From: Mucilaginibacter aquatilis | Lineage (GTDB): Bacteria > Bacteroidota > Bacteroidia > Sphingobacteriales > Sphingobacteriaceae | DNA length: 64,000 nt | Direction of reading: 5' to 3' | NCBI RefSeq assembly: GCF_009755275.1 | Contig: NZ_WQLA01000001.1 | Coordinates: forward strand, 186,001 to 250,000 | Part shown: positions 28,250 to 37,945 of the stretch, one piece after another | Position numbering within the stretch: the first letter of the stretch is position 1 | Layout: the number at the start of each line of letters is the position of its first letter | Made by a program: the position numbers and the translations under genes | Notes under the pieces: generated by a model | Told to the model about the DNA's origin: nothing | Databases searched by the model: none | What the model saw: the letters and a program-made list of their open reading frames with translations, nothing else

Positions 28250-28375
28250 AGTACATTATTGGCTATGCAATATACGCCAAACTTCAACAAAATTTAATAT
28301 TTTTTTAAGTATACCACTTAATACGCGGCCGAGTGATTAACAAAATGTTAATATTAGATTATAGAATTGTTAAAG

Positions 28376-28383
28376 TAAATTTG
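28376..28383 (+). promoter_or_regulatory. TAnnTTTG box directly before a small ORF
   Basis: TAAATTTG ends four bases before ATG 28388, the same arrangement as at 15828. It would give an almost leaderless mRNA. Confidence 0.4.
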
Positions 28384-28387
28384 CCGC

Positions 28388-28627
28388 ATGTCAAAAGACA
28401 CGCTCCCTACATACGCTATTGTTGAATTACTTATACGCCTTGCCGATTTCAATGCATCCATAGGCGCCTACAAAGACCATATACCACACGAGTTTGGTGT
28501 AATGGTAAAAACCACAAACGGACACATTAACTTTTCGCGGCAGCTTATATTGCAACAGTTTAACAATCCTGCACTTATTGATGAACCACAGCTAAAAGAG
28601 GTGGCTTTGCTATTTAAAGCTGCCTGA
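28388..28627 (+). CDS. Small hypothetical protein, 79 residues
   Basis: A short soluble protein starting MSKDTLPTYAIVELL with a mixed helix/strand pattern and no cysteine. There is a good -7 box immediately upstream and its stop abuts the convergent SDR gene. I do not recognise the family. Confidence 0.6.
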   Translation: MSKDTLPTYAIVELLIRLADFNASIGAYKDHIPHEFGVMVKTTNGHINFSRQLILQQFNNPALIDEPQLKEVALLFKAA

Positions 28628-29611
28628 TTAGCGCAGCTTTTTAATAACATACAATGCACCGGCTATTACACCGGCTACGCCTGCATATTTACCCAGTTTT
28701 TTGCTGCTTACCTTTTTAGATGTATACCCACCTGAAATTTGGTTATCAGCACCTGTCGGCGTAAAAATACTGCCATTGGTAACGGGTGCAGGTTCGGCTT
28801 TTTTAAGATATAGCTGCATGAACTTGGCCGAACTGAAACGTGTTAGTTTTGGTGACAGCCATTGCCCAAAGCGTGCAAAGTAAGCTGCGCTACCTAACGT
28901 TACCGAATCTTTTGGATTACGCGCCAATGATACAACCGTGTGAGCAACTTTATAAGTTGGCACAACAGGCGGTGCCGGTTTCAACACTTTTCCGGTGTAA
29001 TTAGCGGCATGGCTTGGCCCGGGAGTATCAACAAAACCAGGGAATACATCACATATATGTATGCGCGGGCAATCTTGTAATTCGGCACGTAAGGCCTCCG
29101 AATACCCACGTAATCCAAATTTGCTGGCAGTGTAAGATACCGAGTATGGAAAGGCAACAAACCCGCCTACCGAGTTCAAATTAATAAGCACTCCCCTCTT
29201 TTGTTTTTTAAAATGAGGCAACGCTGCATGAGCTCCGTTTATATAACCCATTAAATTGGTTCGTATAATTTGTTCATGTACTTCAATAGGTATGGTGGTG
29301 AATTCTCCCAGTGCACCTATACCCGCAACGTTTACCCAAACATCCAGGCTTCCGCCAAACAAACAGGCATCTTTAGCTAACTGCACCATAGCTTGTGCGT
29401 CAGTCACATCAGTCACAACTGCTATCGCCTTGCCACCAAGCCGGTCGCAAATGTTTACCATTTCATCCAACACATCTTTTTGGCGGGCAGCCAGTACCAG
29501 TTTTGCTCCATGGCGTGCAAACTCAAGGGCAGTTGCCCTGCCAATGCCGCTTGTAGCACCGGTTATTACAACAGTTTGTTTATTTAAAGGTACTGATGGC
29601 TTTAAGCTCAT
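28628..29611 (-). CDS. Short-chain dehydrogenase with C-terminal membrane anchor
   Basis: The 327-residue classical SDR has the cofactor site TGATSGIGRA, VAGIG in place of NNAG, a catalytic NLNSVGG serine and YTASK Tyr-Lys pair (about residues 157-161). Beyond the SDR core it has a linker and a C-terminal hydrophobic helix (GVAGVIAGALYVI), suggesting membrane attachment. Substrate unknown. An oxidoreductase for lipid or retinoid-like substrates would suit a membrane-bound SDR, but nothing adjacent proves it. Confidence 0.88.
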   Translation of the reverse strand: MSLKPSVPLNKQTVVITGATSGIGRATALEFARHGAKLVLAARQKDVLDEMVNICDRLGGKAIAVVTDVTDAQAMVQLAKDACLFGGSLDVWVNVAGIGALGEFTTIPIEVHEQIIRTNLMGYINGAHAALPHFKKQKRGVLINLNSVGGFVAFPYSVSYTASKFGLRGYSEALRAELQDCPRIHICDVFPGFVDTPGPSHAANYTGKVLKPAPPVVPTYKVAHTVVSLARNPKDSVTLGSAAYFARFGQWLSPKLTRFSSAKFMQLYLKKAEPAPVTNGSIFTPTGADNQISGGYTSKKVSSKKLGKYAGVAGVIAGALYVIKKLR

Positions 29612-29719
29612 AAATAATGTAGTGTATAAAAGTTTAAGTTAATAAAACCCAATTTTGAATTAAAAGTTTCGAAAAAAGAATACCAGGTAAAACAGTGTAT
29701 GTTCAAGTCTTGTAACAAA

Positions 29720-30574
29720 TTAACCGTTCCAGCTGCCAAACTTTCCGCTGCGGTAATCATCGTAGGCTTGCATAATTTCCTCTTCCGTATTCATAACAAA
29801 TGGCCCGTGCGACACTACCGGTTCATTAAACGGCATGGCATGGCCCAACAATAAAACACTGTCGGGTTTGGCTTCAATAACGAGGCTTTTGCCGTCATTG
29901 TTAAACTCAGCAAGGTGCAGTGAACGCACTGCTGTTCCGTTAACAATAAGTTCGCCGGTTATTACGTAAAAAAATATCTGGTGTGCATCTGGTATTTCAA
30001 TTTCGAGCTTTGCCCCCGGTTTAAAATATATGGTACTTAAAAAAATACCGGTTTCTGATTCAAAAGCACCCCTGATGTTTTGCCATTCACCCGATATTAG
30101 GTTAGCCGTTACCTTACCCTCGTCAAACTGCAGTAACGGTATTTCTTCACGCTGTTTACCGATGTAATAGGGTTTAGCCATTTTTAGCCGTACCGGAAGA
30201 TTCACCCAAAGCTGCAAAATTTCAAGTGGTCCGCCTTCATCAACAAATTCTTCTGATGATACTTCGGCATGAATTAAACCGCTGCCCGCGCGCATCCATT
30301 GAACGCCGCCTGCTTTAATAACGCTTTCGTGTCCGCTGCTATCTTTATGAGCTATATCACCTTCCAATATAAAGGTAACGGTTTCCATTCCCCTATGCGG
30401 ATGCGGGCCAAATGGCAGGCCATTGTTATGGGGTGCGTAAACCTGTGGTCCGTGATGATTAAGAAATAAAAACGGATCTATATATTCAACTGATTGTGTT
30501 GGCAATGCTCTGTAAGTTACCAAATCAGCAATAGGCGAGTAAGCTGCCTGATGTATTCTCTTTATGCTTCTCAT
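29720..30574 (-). CDS. Pirin-family cupin protein
   Basis: The 284-residue bicupin shows the pirin metal-site residues His58 and His60 in GPHPHRGMETVTF and His102 and Glu104 in GSGLIHAE, with the C-terminal cupin after about residue 175. Bacterial pirins are iron-binding and some have quercetinase or redox-sensor activity. Length is normal. It is expressed separately, 109 bases from the SDR gene. Confidence 0.92.
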   Translation of the reverse strand: MRSIKRIHQAAYSPIADLVTYRALPTQSVEYIDPFLFLNHHGPQVYAPHNNGLPFGPHPHRGMETVTFILEGDIAHKDSSGHESVIKAGGVQWMRAGSGLIHAEVSSEEFVDEGGPLEILQLWVNLPVRLKMAKPYYIGKQREEIPLLQFDEGKVTANLISGEWQNIRGAFESETGIFLSTIYFKPGAKLEIEIPDAHQIFFYVITGELIVNGTAVRSLHLAEFNNDGKSLVIEAKPDSVLLLGHAMPFNEPVVSHGPFVMNTEEEIMQAYDDYRSGKFGSWNG

Positions 30575-30743
30575 ATATTTAGTAAAAAGCGTTTTAACAG
30601 CTTATGTTTTACCAGGTGCTGTTTAAAATAAACTTACGCAAGTATCACAATAAAAAAGGATATTCGCAGTTTCAGTCCTAATACACTTAAACTGAATTCA
30701 TCAAGCACCAAAATGTAAGCTTTGCGCTGCTGTACTTCAACGC

Positions 30744-33080
30744 ATGCAATATAAATCTACCATCTATCTCCTGCTGCCACTATTATTTTTTTGTTGCTTT
30801 AACGCAGCTGCACAAAAGAAATTTACCATAAGCGGAACAGTTCGTGACGCAGCTACCGGCGAAACTCTTATTGGCGCATCCGTAAAAATTGATGGACCCA
30901 ATGGCAAAGCAGGCACTGCAACTAACGGCTACGGTTTTTACTCACTTACCGTTGCCGAGGGTACTTACACCGTAAATGTCAGCTACGTAAGCTACCAATT
31001 GGTTACTAAAAGCATACAACTATCAAAAAACACCAGCCTCAATTTGGATATGAAGGCCGGAAACGAACTTACAGCAGTTGTTGTAAGTGCCCGCGACCGC
31101 AAAGATCAAAACGTGCGCAGCCCGCAAATGGGCGTTGAACAGCTTGATATGAAATTGCTTGACAATCTCCCCGTTTTGTTTGGTGAAAAAGACGTGCTTA
31201 AAACCATCCAATTGTTGCCTGGCGTAAAATCGGGCGGTGAGGGTAATACCGGTTTTTTTGTACGTGGTGGCGCATCTGATCAAAACCTCATTTTACTTGA
31301 TGAAGCTACAGTTTACAATTCATCACACCTTTTAGGCTTTTTCTCAACCTTTAATGCTGATGCTATAAAGACAGCCGATTTGTATAAAGGCGGCATGCCA
31401 TCACAATACGGCGGGCGTTTATCATCGGTGCTTGATGTGAAGATGAATGATGGCAACAGCAAAAATTTCAGTATGCAGGGCGGGCTTGGTCTTATCTCAT
31501 CGAGGTTAAAGCTGGAAGGGCCGCTCATTAAGGATAAAAGCTCTTTCATGATCAGTGCTCGCCGAACTTATATTGACCTTATATTAAAGGCCGCTCCGGA
31601 TAGTAATATTAAAGGTAATACTTTGAATTTTTACGACCTGAATGCTAAGGTAAATTATAAGTTTGATGACAAAAACACCATCTACCTTTCAGGCTACTTT
31701 GGGCAGGACAACATAGGCATTAAAGACCTTTTTACCAACGATTGGGGTAATACAACCGCTACGCTGCGTTACAATCACATCTTTAACAGCCGGTTATTCT
31801 CAAACACCTCACTTATATATAACAAATACAGCTACAGCGTTGAATTACTCGACGAGGTAAACAATTTCAGGGCTACCTCGCTTATACGTGATTTCAATTT
31901 TAAGCAGGATTTTCAATATTTTAGCAATAAGCACACTTTGCGTTTTGGCGCACAGGCTACGCATCACCGCATTGCACCTTCTGACTTGGCACCGGGGTCA
32001 TCTTCCAGCTTTAATCCGCTATCAATTGAAAATCGCTACGGTCTTGAAAGCTCGGCATACATTTCTGATGAATACAACGTTAGCAACCGCCTTAATTTGC
32101 TTTATGGCTTGCGTGCAAGCTGGTTTAGCCTGCTTGGACCGGGCACTTTCAGCACTTATACTGCTAACGGCGACATAGCAACATCACAAACCTACGAACG
32201 CGGAAAGTTTGTACAAAACTACTTTAATCTGGAGCCAAGGTTTTCGGCAAGCTATACTATAAACGAGCGTAACTCCATTAAGGCATCATACAACCGTAAC
32301 ACGCAAAACATACATATACTATCTAACTCGGGCTCAAGCTCCCCTACCGATCAGTATGTAATGAGCAGCAATAACATCCGCCCCGAAATTGCAGACCAGG
32401 TGGCCTTTGGTTTCTTTAAAAACATAAAAGACAATGCCTATGAGTTTTCGGCCGAAACGTATTATAAGTGGATGCAAAACCAGATTGAGTACAAAGATGC
32501 TGCAAGACTGTTAGCAAACGCCGATGTTGAATCGCAGCTATTATTTGGAAGCGGCCGCGCATATGGGCTTGAACTTTACGCAAAAAAACGCACGGGTAAA
32601 TTAACAGGCTGGATAAGCTACACGCTCTCACGTACCGAACGGAAATTTGCAGGCTTAAATAATGGCAGTTACTTCCCGGCCCGGCAAGACCGTACTCATG
32701 ACCTGGCTGTTGTTGGTATTTACAAGCTAAATAAACGCTGGACTCTTTCAGGTAATTATATTTATAACACAGGTAATGCCGTAACCTACCCTGCCGGCAA
32801 GTATGAAATTGGCGGCGTAACGTCTTTTTTTTACACCCAGCGCAACGCAAGCAGAATGCCCTACACCGGCAGGCTTGATTTAAGCGCAACGTTAGAAGGT
32901 AAAGATACCGGCAAGCGTTTCAGGTCGAGCTGGTCGTTTGGGTTATACAATGCTTTAAACCGCAAAAACCCATATTCTATTGATTTTAGAGACGTACCTA
33001 ATGATCCAACCCGAACAGAAGCCGTGCAAACTGCGTTATTTGGTATAATTCCATCTGTTACCTGGAACTTTAAATTTTAA
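30744..33080 (+). CDS. TonB-dependent receptor with carboxypeptidase-regulatory-like N-domain
   Basis: The 778-residue outer-membrane receptor has a signal peptide (cut after FNAAAQ), a CarboxypepD_reg-like domain (ISGTVRDAATGETLIGASVKI, about residues 29-110), a plug with LPVLFGEKDVLKTIQLLPGV and FFVRGGASDQNLILLDEATVYN (about 140-215), then the 22-strand barrel; it ends in Phe. Unlike SusC it is short and lacks a SusD partner. It is followed by a DUF4249 lipoprotein gene four bases away, a common pair. Substrate is unknown, perhaps a peptide, siderophore or small polymer. Confidence 0.94.
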   Translation: MQYKSTIYLLLPLLFFCCFNAAAQKKFTISGTVRDAATGETLIGASVKIDGPNGKAGTATNGYGFYSLTVAEGTYTVNVSYVSYQLVTKSIQLSKNTSLNLDMKAGNELTAVVVSARDRKDQNVRSPQMGVEQLDMKLLDNLPVLFGEKDVLKTIQLLPGVKSGGEGNTGFFVRGGASDQNLILLDEATVYNSSHLLGFFSTFNADAIKTADLYKGGMPSQYGGRLSSVLDVKMNDGNSKNFSMQGGLGLISSRLKLEGPLIKDKSSFMISARRTYIDLILKAAPDSNIKGNTLNFYDLNAKVNYKFDDKNTIYLSGYFGQDNIGIKDLFTNDWGNTTATLRYNHIFNSRLFSNTSLIYNKYSYSVELLDEVNNFRATSLIRDFNFKQDFQYFSNKHTLRFGAQATHHRIAPSDLAPGSSSSFNPLSIENRYGLESSAYISDEYNVSNRLNLLYGLRASWFSLLGPGTFSTYTANGDIATSQTYERGKFVQNYFNLEPRFSASYTINERNSIKASYNRNTQNIHILSNSGSSSPTDQYVMSSNNIRPEIADQVAFGFFKNIKDNAYEFSAETYYKWMQNQIEYKDAARLLANADVESQLLFGSGRAYGLELYAKKRTGKLTGWISYTLSRTERKFAGLNNGSYFPARQDRTHDLAVVGIYKLNKRWTLSGNYIYNTGNAVTYPAGKYEIGGVTSFFYTQRNASRMPYTGRLDLSATLEGKDTGKRFRSSWSFGLYNALNRKNPYSIDFRDVPNDPTRTEAVQTALFGIIPSVTWNFKF

Positions 33081-33084
33081 CGAA

Positions 33085-33897
33085 ATGAAAAGCCTTTTTT
33101 ATCTGGTTATATTTTTCATTATCGCTGTAGCTGTTACATCGTGCGAAAAGGTTATAGATGTAAAAACCGATACGTCGCCCTCACAACTGGTTATTGAAGG
33201 GAACATCACCAATATACGCCAGCAGCAAACGATAAAAATAAGCAGGTCTGTTGATTATACTAACCCCAACGTTTACCCTGCTGTAAGAGGCGCTTTAGTA
33301 AATGTTAAAGATAACGCAGGCAACAGCTGGAATTTTACAGAAGAAACGCCGGGCGTATACCGTTCGGTAAATATACTCGGACGCCCGGGCCGCACTTACA
33401 CGTTGAATGTTAATGTTGACAATAATGTGTACACGGCAAGCTCTACCATGCCTGCGCAGGTGAGGGCCGATTCAATTACATTAACGGATATTACCTTTGG
33501 CAGCCGCACACGTAAACTGGTTGCCGTACACTACACCGACCCTAAAGGCGTTCCAAATTATTACCGTTATATTTTAAGAATTAACGGCCGCCAAACCAAC
33601 CGCTTATACGTTTACGATGACCGGCTTAAAGACGGCAACTTAAGCAAAAACGAACTTTACCCCGATACGGAGGATGACGACGAGCGCAATGAATTAAAAA
33701 GCGGTGATGTAGCCGAGGTTGAAATGCAGAACATCGACAAAAATATTTTTAACTACTGGTTCACATTACGCCAGCAAAGCCGCGGTGGTCCCGGTGGAGG
33801 AACCACACCCGGAAATCCTCCATCAAACATTAGCAACGGAGCGTTGGGATACTTTAGCGCACATACTTATCAGGCTATATCGATAACGGTTCCATAA
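33085..33897 (+). CDS. DUF4249 lipoprotein, partner of the TonB receptor
   Basis: This 270-residue protein has an SPII signal ending AVAVTSC (Cys20) and the DUF4249 features: SQLVIEGNIT, ITLTDITFG and a long beta-rich body, with a Gly-rich loop near 235-250. It begins four bases after the receptor stop, so it is co-expressed and probably sits on the receptor at the outer membrane as an accessory or lid. No sigma/anti-sigma pair is present. Confidence 0.88.
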   Translation: MKSLFYLVIFFIIAVAVTSCEKVIDVKTDTSPSQLVIEGNITNIRQQQTIKISRSVDYTNPNVYPAVRGALVNVKDNAGNSWNFTEETPGVYRSVNILGRPGRTYTLNVNVDNNVYTASSTMPAQVRADSITLTDITFGSRTRKLVAVHYTDPKGVPNYYRYILRINGRQTNRLYVYDDRLKDGNLSKNELYPDTEDDDERNELKSGDVAEVEMQNIDKNIFNYWFTLRQQSRGGPGGGTTPGNPPSNISNGALGYFSAHTYQAISITVP

Positions 33898-33939
33898 CGT
33901 AAGTGTAATTTTTACACGACAAAACTTCAAGTTGTCAAC

Positions 33940-33966
33940 TTGGCCACTAACAAAAGTGTATTTTTG
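33940..33966 (+). promoter_or_regulatory. Candidate promoter of the MFS carrier gene
   Basis: TATTTTTG (33959-33966) is a perfect -7 box; TTG at 33940-33942 gives a 16-base spacer, slightly shorter than the usual 17-23. The ATG follows 23 bases later. Confidence 0.5.
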
Positions 33967-33989
33967 CATCGAATCCATCCATACACTAC

Positions 33990-35141
33990 ATGAGCGATCA
34001 GGCAGCTTTACTTCCTTTTCCTAAACACTATTTGCGCACTGCAGTTAGCATTGCGTTCTTTTTGCCCGGCCTTATATTTGCCAGCTGGGCATCGCGCATT
34101 GCAACAATCCAGCAAACACTTAACCTTTCTGATGCGGCTTTGGGTGCTATACTATTTTGTATACCTGTTGGCCTTATTGTTTCGTTGCCTGCGGCCGGTT
34201 GGCTTATATCACGTATTGGCAGCCGCAGGCTTGCTTTGGTTGGCATCATATCATACGGTGTTGCCTTAATTGGGCTTGGTGCGGCTATAAGTGTGCCTAT
34301 GCTTATGGGTTGTATGGTTGCCTTTGGCTTTGCCAGCAACAGCGTTAATATTGCAGTGAATACGCAGGCTGTTGCCACCGAAAAGATTTATCAAAAGCCT
34401 ATCATGGCATCTTTTCATGGCTTGTGGAGCCTTGCCGGTTTTACCGGTGCAGGCATTGGTACATTTATGATTGGTAAAAACATTAATCCCTTTTACCATT
34501 TCACCGGCATGGTGGTTATTGTAATAATTGCACTGATAATAACCTACCGCTACTTACTTGACGATAAAGGCCCAGCAGAAGCCCGTCAAGGCTTTGCCAT
34601 GCCCGATAGAGCACTTATTAAACTCGGCATCATTGCGTTTTGCTCACTCATTTGTGAGGGTGCTATGTTTGATTGGAGCGTAATTTATTTTAAAAAGGTA
34701 CTTAACGCACATAACGGATGGATGGGCGCAGGATATACTGCATTTATGTGTACTATGGCTATGGGGCGTTTTATTGCCGATTGGTTTGCTCACCGTTTTG
34801 GGCTTAAACAAACCTTGCAGTTAAGCGGCTTGCTTACAGCAATAGGTTTACTTATTGCAGTTATATTTCCTCGGATACCTACCGCAATGCTTGGTTTCTT
34901 GCTGGTTGGTTTTGGTGTTTCCTCTGTTGTTCCAATGGTTTATAGTGTTGCAGGCAAATCAAAAACCATGTCGGCCGGTATGGCTTTGGCTGCCGTTTCA
35001 ACCATAGGTTTTATAGGCTTTTTGGTAGGCCCGCCGGTAATTGGGTTTGTTGCAGGCATATTCAGCCTCAGGGTAAGCTTTGTGCTTATTGCCGTTATGG
35101 GTCTTTTTGTTACTGCAATTTCAACCAAGGTAAAGCTGTAG
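33990..35141 (+). CDS. Major facilitator superfamily transporter
   Basis: A 383-residue protein with about twelve hydrophobic helices in two six-helix halves. The first half contains GSRRLALVGIIS at the loop 2-3 position (weakly the MFS 'GxxxDRxGRR' motif) and ASFHGLWSLAGFTGAGIG in helix 5. The pattern resembles sugar- or drug-type MFS proteins of the FucP-independent YbjJ-like branch, but I cannot name a substrate. Its own promoter lies just upstream, so it is not clearly part of the receptor operon. Confidence 0.85.
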   Translation: MSDQAALLPFPKHYLRTAVSIAFFLPGLIFASWASRIATIQQTLNLSDAALGAILFCIPVGLIVSLPAAGWLISRIGSRRLALVGIISYGVALIGLGAAISVPMLMGCMVAFGFASNSVNIAVNTQAVATEKIYQKPIMASFHGLWSLAGFTGAGIGTFMIGKNINPFYHFTGMVVIVIIALIITYRYLLDDKGPAEARQGFAMPDRALIKLGIIAFCSLICEGAMFDWSVIYFKKVLNAHNGWMGAGYTAFMCTMAMGRFIADWFAHRFGLKQTLQLSGLLTAIGLLIAVIFPRIPTAMLGFLLVGFGVSSVVPMVYSVAGKSKTMSAGMALAAVSTIGFIGFLVGPPVIGFVAGIFSLRVSFVLIAVMGLFVTAISTKVKL

Positions 35142-35166
35142 CCGCAATTTAAAAATCTAATTACAA

Positions 35167-35445
35167 CTACTTTTTAGACGTATTCAAGTCTTCGTCTGTT
35201 GGGTTGAGTATGTACTCGCGGTGTTCTCCGTTGTGTCTTAAAATAAACTTAAGTCGTTCTCCAGGTATAGTAATATCCAGGGAAAGTGTAGCTATCACGT
35301 CGGGAAGGTTTTCCATAATGGTGTCCATGCTGCTTCCCTGAGGTAAGTCTACAACAATGGCATCATCATCAAGTGGCTTAATTTTCCAGTCTTTAATATT
35401 GGCGCTGTTAAGCACGTTAATCCATTTTTGTTGATAGGCATTCAT
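35167..35445 (-). CDS. Small hypothetical protein, 92 residues
   Basis: From ATG at 35445 it reads MNAYQQKWINVLNSANIKDW and ends in a Lys-rich tail; the frame extends upstream to a TTG at 35487 but that start is unlikely. Mixed alpha/beta, soluble, no signal. It lies 79 bases after the beta-barrel gene on the same strand. Unrecognised. Confidence 0.6.
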   Translation of the reverse strand: MNAYQQKWINVLNSANIKDWKIKPLDDDAIVVDLPQGSSMDTIMENLPDVIATLSLDITIPGERLKFILRHNGEHREYILNPTDEDLNTSKK

Positions 35446-35524
35446 ACTTATATAAAGCCCAAAAGAAGGCTTAATGTTTTGTACCAATGTAACCCGAATA
35501 AATAATGACTGTATGTAAAGGCTT

Positions 35525-36388
35525 TTAATAATAGATTTTTCGCCCTAAAAAGTTGTCTATTTTATAAATAAACGCCACCGAAGCATTTGTGGCTATAGTG
35601 GTGTTACGGCCGGTTATAAATCTGCCTCCGGTTAAAAATATGGAAAAACTATTATTGAAAGTATGCCCGTAACTTAGGCTGACCTGGGTAAATGTAAAAT
35701 CGCGCGCTGTATATATGTTACGGGTGAAAGCTGTAAAATCACTTTTTGATAACACACCTGATACGCTTACTGATAATTGGTCATGAAACTTTTTATCAAG
35801 GGTAATACCAAATGAAGCACTATAACGGTCTTGTATAGGCCCGTTATCTCCAAGGTACTTTCTTACGGCATTTTCAAGGCTTAGCGAGTAAAAGCTTTTA
35901 CCTATGTTGCCTGCGCCCGAAAGTCCAAGACGCAACTCGCCACCTCCCTGCGCAAAACCAAGCCCTTCGGTTTTATATAACGGCACAATGCCTGTTCCCT
36001 GTAAGGTGAAGTAGTATTTGTAGCCTATGTTAGCCAGGTAGTATTTTAATCCAAGCTCCATATCGCCAAAGCCCGATACGCCAAAGCTACGGCCGGTATC
36101 ATCTTTAATATTATAGCTTAAAAATGGCAATGTGCCTATAGCTGCCAGTCGCCGTACAATGCCGTACTCGGCATACAGGCTTACGCTGTGCGACCTGAAG
36201 GTGCCGTTGTTTGGCCTGCTTACTTTACGCCCTACCGAATCCCAGTCTTTATTAGCGGTAAAGTATGAGTACGAAGGCGACAAAATAAGGCGGCGCGGGC
36301 GCGTAGGCCAGCCACAGTAGGCATCAAAACCAAACAGCAAACACAGTAACGATGTGATAAAGAATATTCTTTTAGCCAAAACTTTCAA
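35525..36388 (-). CDS. Probable outer-membrane beta-barrel protein
   Basis: The 287-residue precursor has a signal sequence (FFITSLLCLLFGFDAYC-GW) and about 12-14 amphipathic strands with alternating hydrophobic residues (for example YSLSLENAVRKY, FTFTQVSLSYGHTF), ending FLGRKIYY with C-terminal aromatic residues. No domain name comes to mind. The gene follows the esterase by 11 bases, so the two form an operon; it may transport or bind the carbohydrate product, though that is a guess. Confidence 0.8.
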   Translation of the reverse strand: MKVLAKRIFFITSLLCLLFGFDAYCGWPTRPRRLILSPSYSYFTANKDWDSVGRKVSRPNNGTFRSHSVSLYAEYGIVRRLAAIGTLPFLSYNIKDDTGRSFGVSGFGDMELGLKYYLANIGYKYYFTLQGTGIVPLYKTEGLGFAQGGGELRLGLSGAGNIGKSFYSLSLENAVRKYLGDNGPIQDRYSASFGITLDKKFHDQLSVSVSGVLSKSDFTAFTRNIYTARDFTFTQVSLSYGHTFNNSFSIFLTGGRFITGRNTTIATNASVAFIYKIDNFLGRKIYY

Positions 36389-36399
36389 GTATTACTGAT

Positions 36400-37692
36400 C
36401 TAAAATAACGCAAACGTATCGCGCATCCACCTACCCTCATAATTTTTATAGTACAAGGCAACTTCATGTCCCAGATCTCTGAAAACTATCATATGTTTTT
36501 TACCGGGTATATTGTTGTAGGCTGCGTACTCGTTATCAGGCGGGGCAAGGTGATCAAGCAAACCTATGCCTACCAGTGTAGGGCACTTAATACGTGCTGC
36601 AAAGTTTTTAGTATCAAAGTATGATAAATTATCAAGCAACTTTTCAAGCGTAAGGCCACGGTTAGCTCTTACATAGCGGTTAAAATCGCGTAAAGGCCAG
36701 TTCACCTTTCCGGGCAAAGCTTTAACATCACACAAAATTGGATTTTGTGCCGAGCATAGCTTAACACGGTGATCAAGCGCTGCAGTGGCAATTGACAAAA
36801 AGCCACCCATACTTCCCCCCGAAACCATTATATTATCATGATCAAGCTCATCGCGCGAAAAAATAAAATCTACCATGCGCACGCAATCCATAATAGCGCC
36901 GCGCATAACATAACGGTTCTTATCTTCCAGGCCTGTGAAAATATAGTCGTCGCGCAGGGTTCTGATGCGGTCGCGGCTGTTACCTTGTCCTCTTACATTT
37001 ATTACAACAATGGCCAGGTCTTCATCTGAGCCAAACATAGGCTTTAAATTTACCTGATAACCCGGCAAGCCCAGCAAAACAGGAAAGCGTTTGCGTTTAT
37101 TGGTGGTGTTTGGAATGGTCATCCAACCGCGAACAGTAATATCACCCAACGATTTCATCTCAATGGCAAAAACCCTTCTGTTGTCCTGAGCCGAATCAGG
37201 CATTTCCGTTACCTTGAAATTGCCATTCACTTTAGCCAAATCAGCTAATGTTTTTTCCCAAAAGCTGTCAAAATCGGCCGGAGCGGCATGTTGCGATTTT
37301 ATTTTTTCAGGGTCAACTCCAAAGGTGCGGCGCACGGTATCATCGTACTCGGGAAAGTTGACCATAAACTGTACCTTATAAAACCCGGCCTGCTGCGGAG
37401 GAATGCGCAGTGTTAAGCTTTTGCTGCCTTTACGGCCAATGTTTATGTTCTCGTTTTTTTGAATGATCTCTTTATCATCCATTGCCAAAACCCTGTAGCC
37501 AACTGTGCCTGTTTGCCTGGTGTTGAACGTGTTTTTAAGATCTATTTTATAATTGATGTTGTTGTTAGCGCTGTAAATAGCGTCTTTACTGGCAGGTACT
37601 GCACTTATAGCTATTTCACCATCATCTTCGCTTTCCTGAGCGTAAGCAAAGGTTGTGCACAAGCAAAGTACCAATGCAAACCATTTAAACAT
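36400..37692 (-). CDS. Secreted acetyl-xylan-esterase-type (AXE1) alpha/beta hydrolase
   Basis: From ATG at 37692 the 430-residue precursor starts MFKWFALVLCLCTTFAYAQ, a standard signal peptide; the in-frame extension to 37803 is improbable. An N-terminal beta domain of about 100 residues is followed by an AXE1-type catalytic domain: nucleophile serine in SGGSMGG near residue 294, the acidic residue in GIGLLDHLAPP and histidine in DLGHEV. It would remove acetyl groups from hemicellulose or cephalosporin-like esters in the periplasm. It sits on the minus strand with aldose 1-epimerase and GH26 mannanase genes upstream, fitting acetyl-mannan breakdown. Confidence 0.86.
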   Translation of the reverse strand: MFKWFALVLCLCTTFAYAQESEDDGEIAISAVPASKDAIYSANNNINYKIDLKNTFNTRQTGTVGYRVLAMDDKEIIQKNENINIGRKGSKSLTLRIPPQQAGFYKVQFMVNFPEYDDTVRRTFGVDPEKIKSQHAAPADFDSFWEKTLADLAKVNGNFKVTEMPDSAQDNRRVFAIEMKSLGDITVRGWMTIPNTTNKRKRFPVLLGLPGYQVNLKPMFGSDEDLAIVVINVRGQGNSRDRIRTLRDDYIFTGLEDKNRYVMRGAIMDCVRMVDFIFSRDELDHDNIMVSGGSMGGFLSIATAALDHRVKLCSAQNPILCDVKALPGKVNWPLRDFNRYVRANRGLTLEKLLDNLSYFDTKNFAARIKCPTLVGIGLLDHLAPPDNEYAAYNNIPGKKHMIVFRDLGHEVALYYKNYEGRWMRDTFALF

Positions 37693-37889
37693 GAATGTAC
37701 GTTTTACCAACAAAGCATTTATAAATAATAGCATATATACAACCTTGATAACTGTATAACCGCCAACTGTAATAATGGCAATATTTTGGTTACTAAGATA
37801 CAATATATGCTACAAAAAGCGCTGTATACGAAATGATTTGTAAAGATAATTTCGTTGTATAAGCAAGCATTTCTTCACAGTTAAAAAGC

Positions 37890-37923
37890 AAACGGGCCGC
37901 CTGCAAATGCAGGCGGCCCGTTT
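37890..37923 (-). terminator. Strong terminator after the aldose 1-epimerase gene
   Basis: A perfect 16-bp GC-rich stem, AAACGGGCCGCCTGCA paired with TGCAGGCGGCCCGTTT, with a short loop, 22 bases after the stop; a T-rich run follows on the minus strand. Confidence 0.88.
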
Positions 37924-37945
37924 CAATTCGGTATTACGGGTAATG

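Noticed and set aside
32416..32889. 157-codon minus-strand frame opposite the TonB receptor
   Set aside because: Cys/Arg-rich shadow without a plausible fold or start site.
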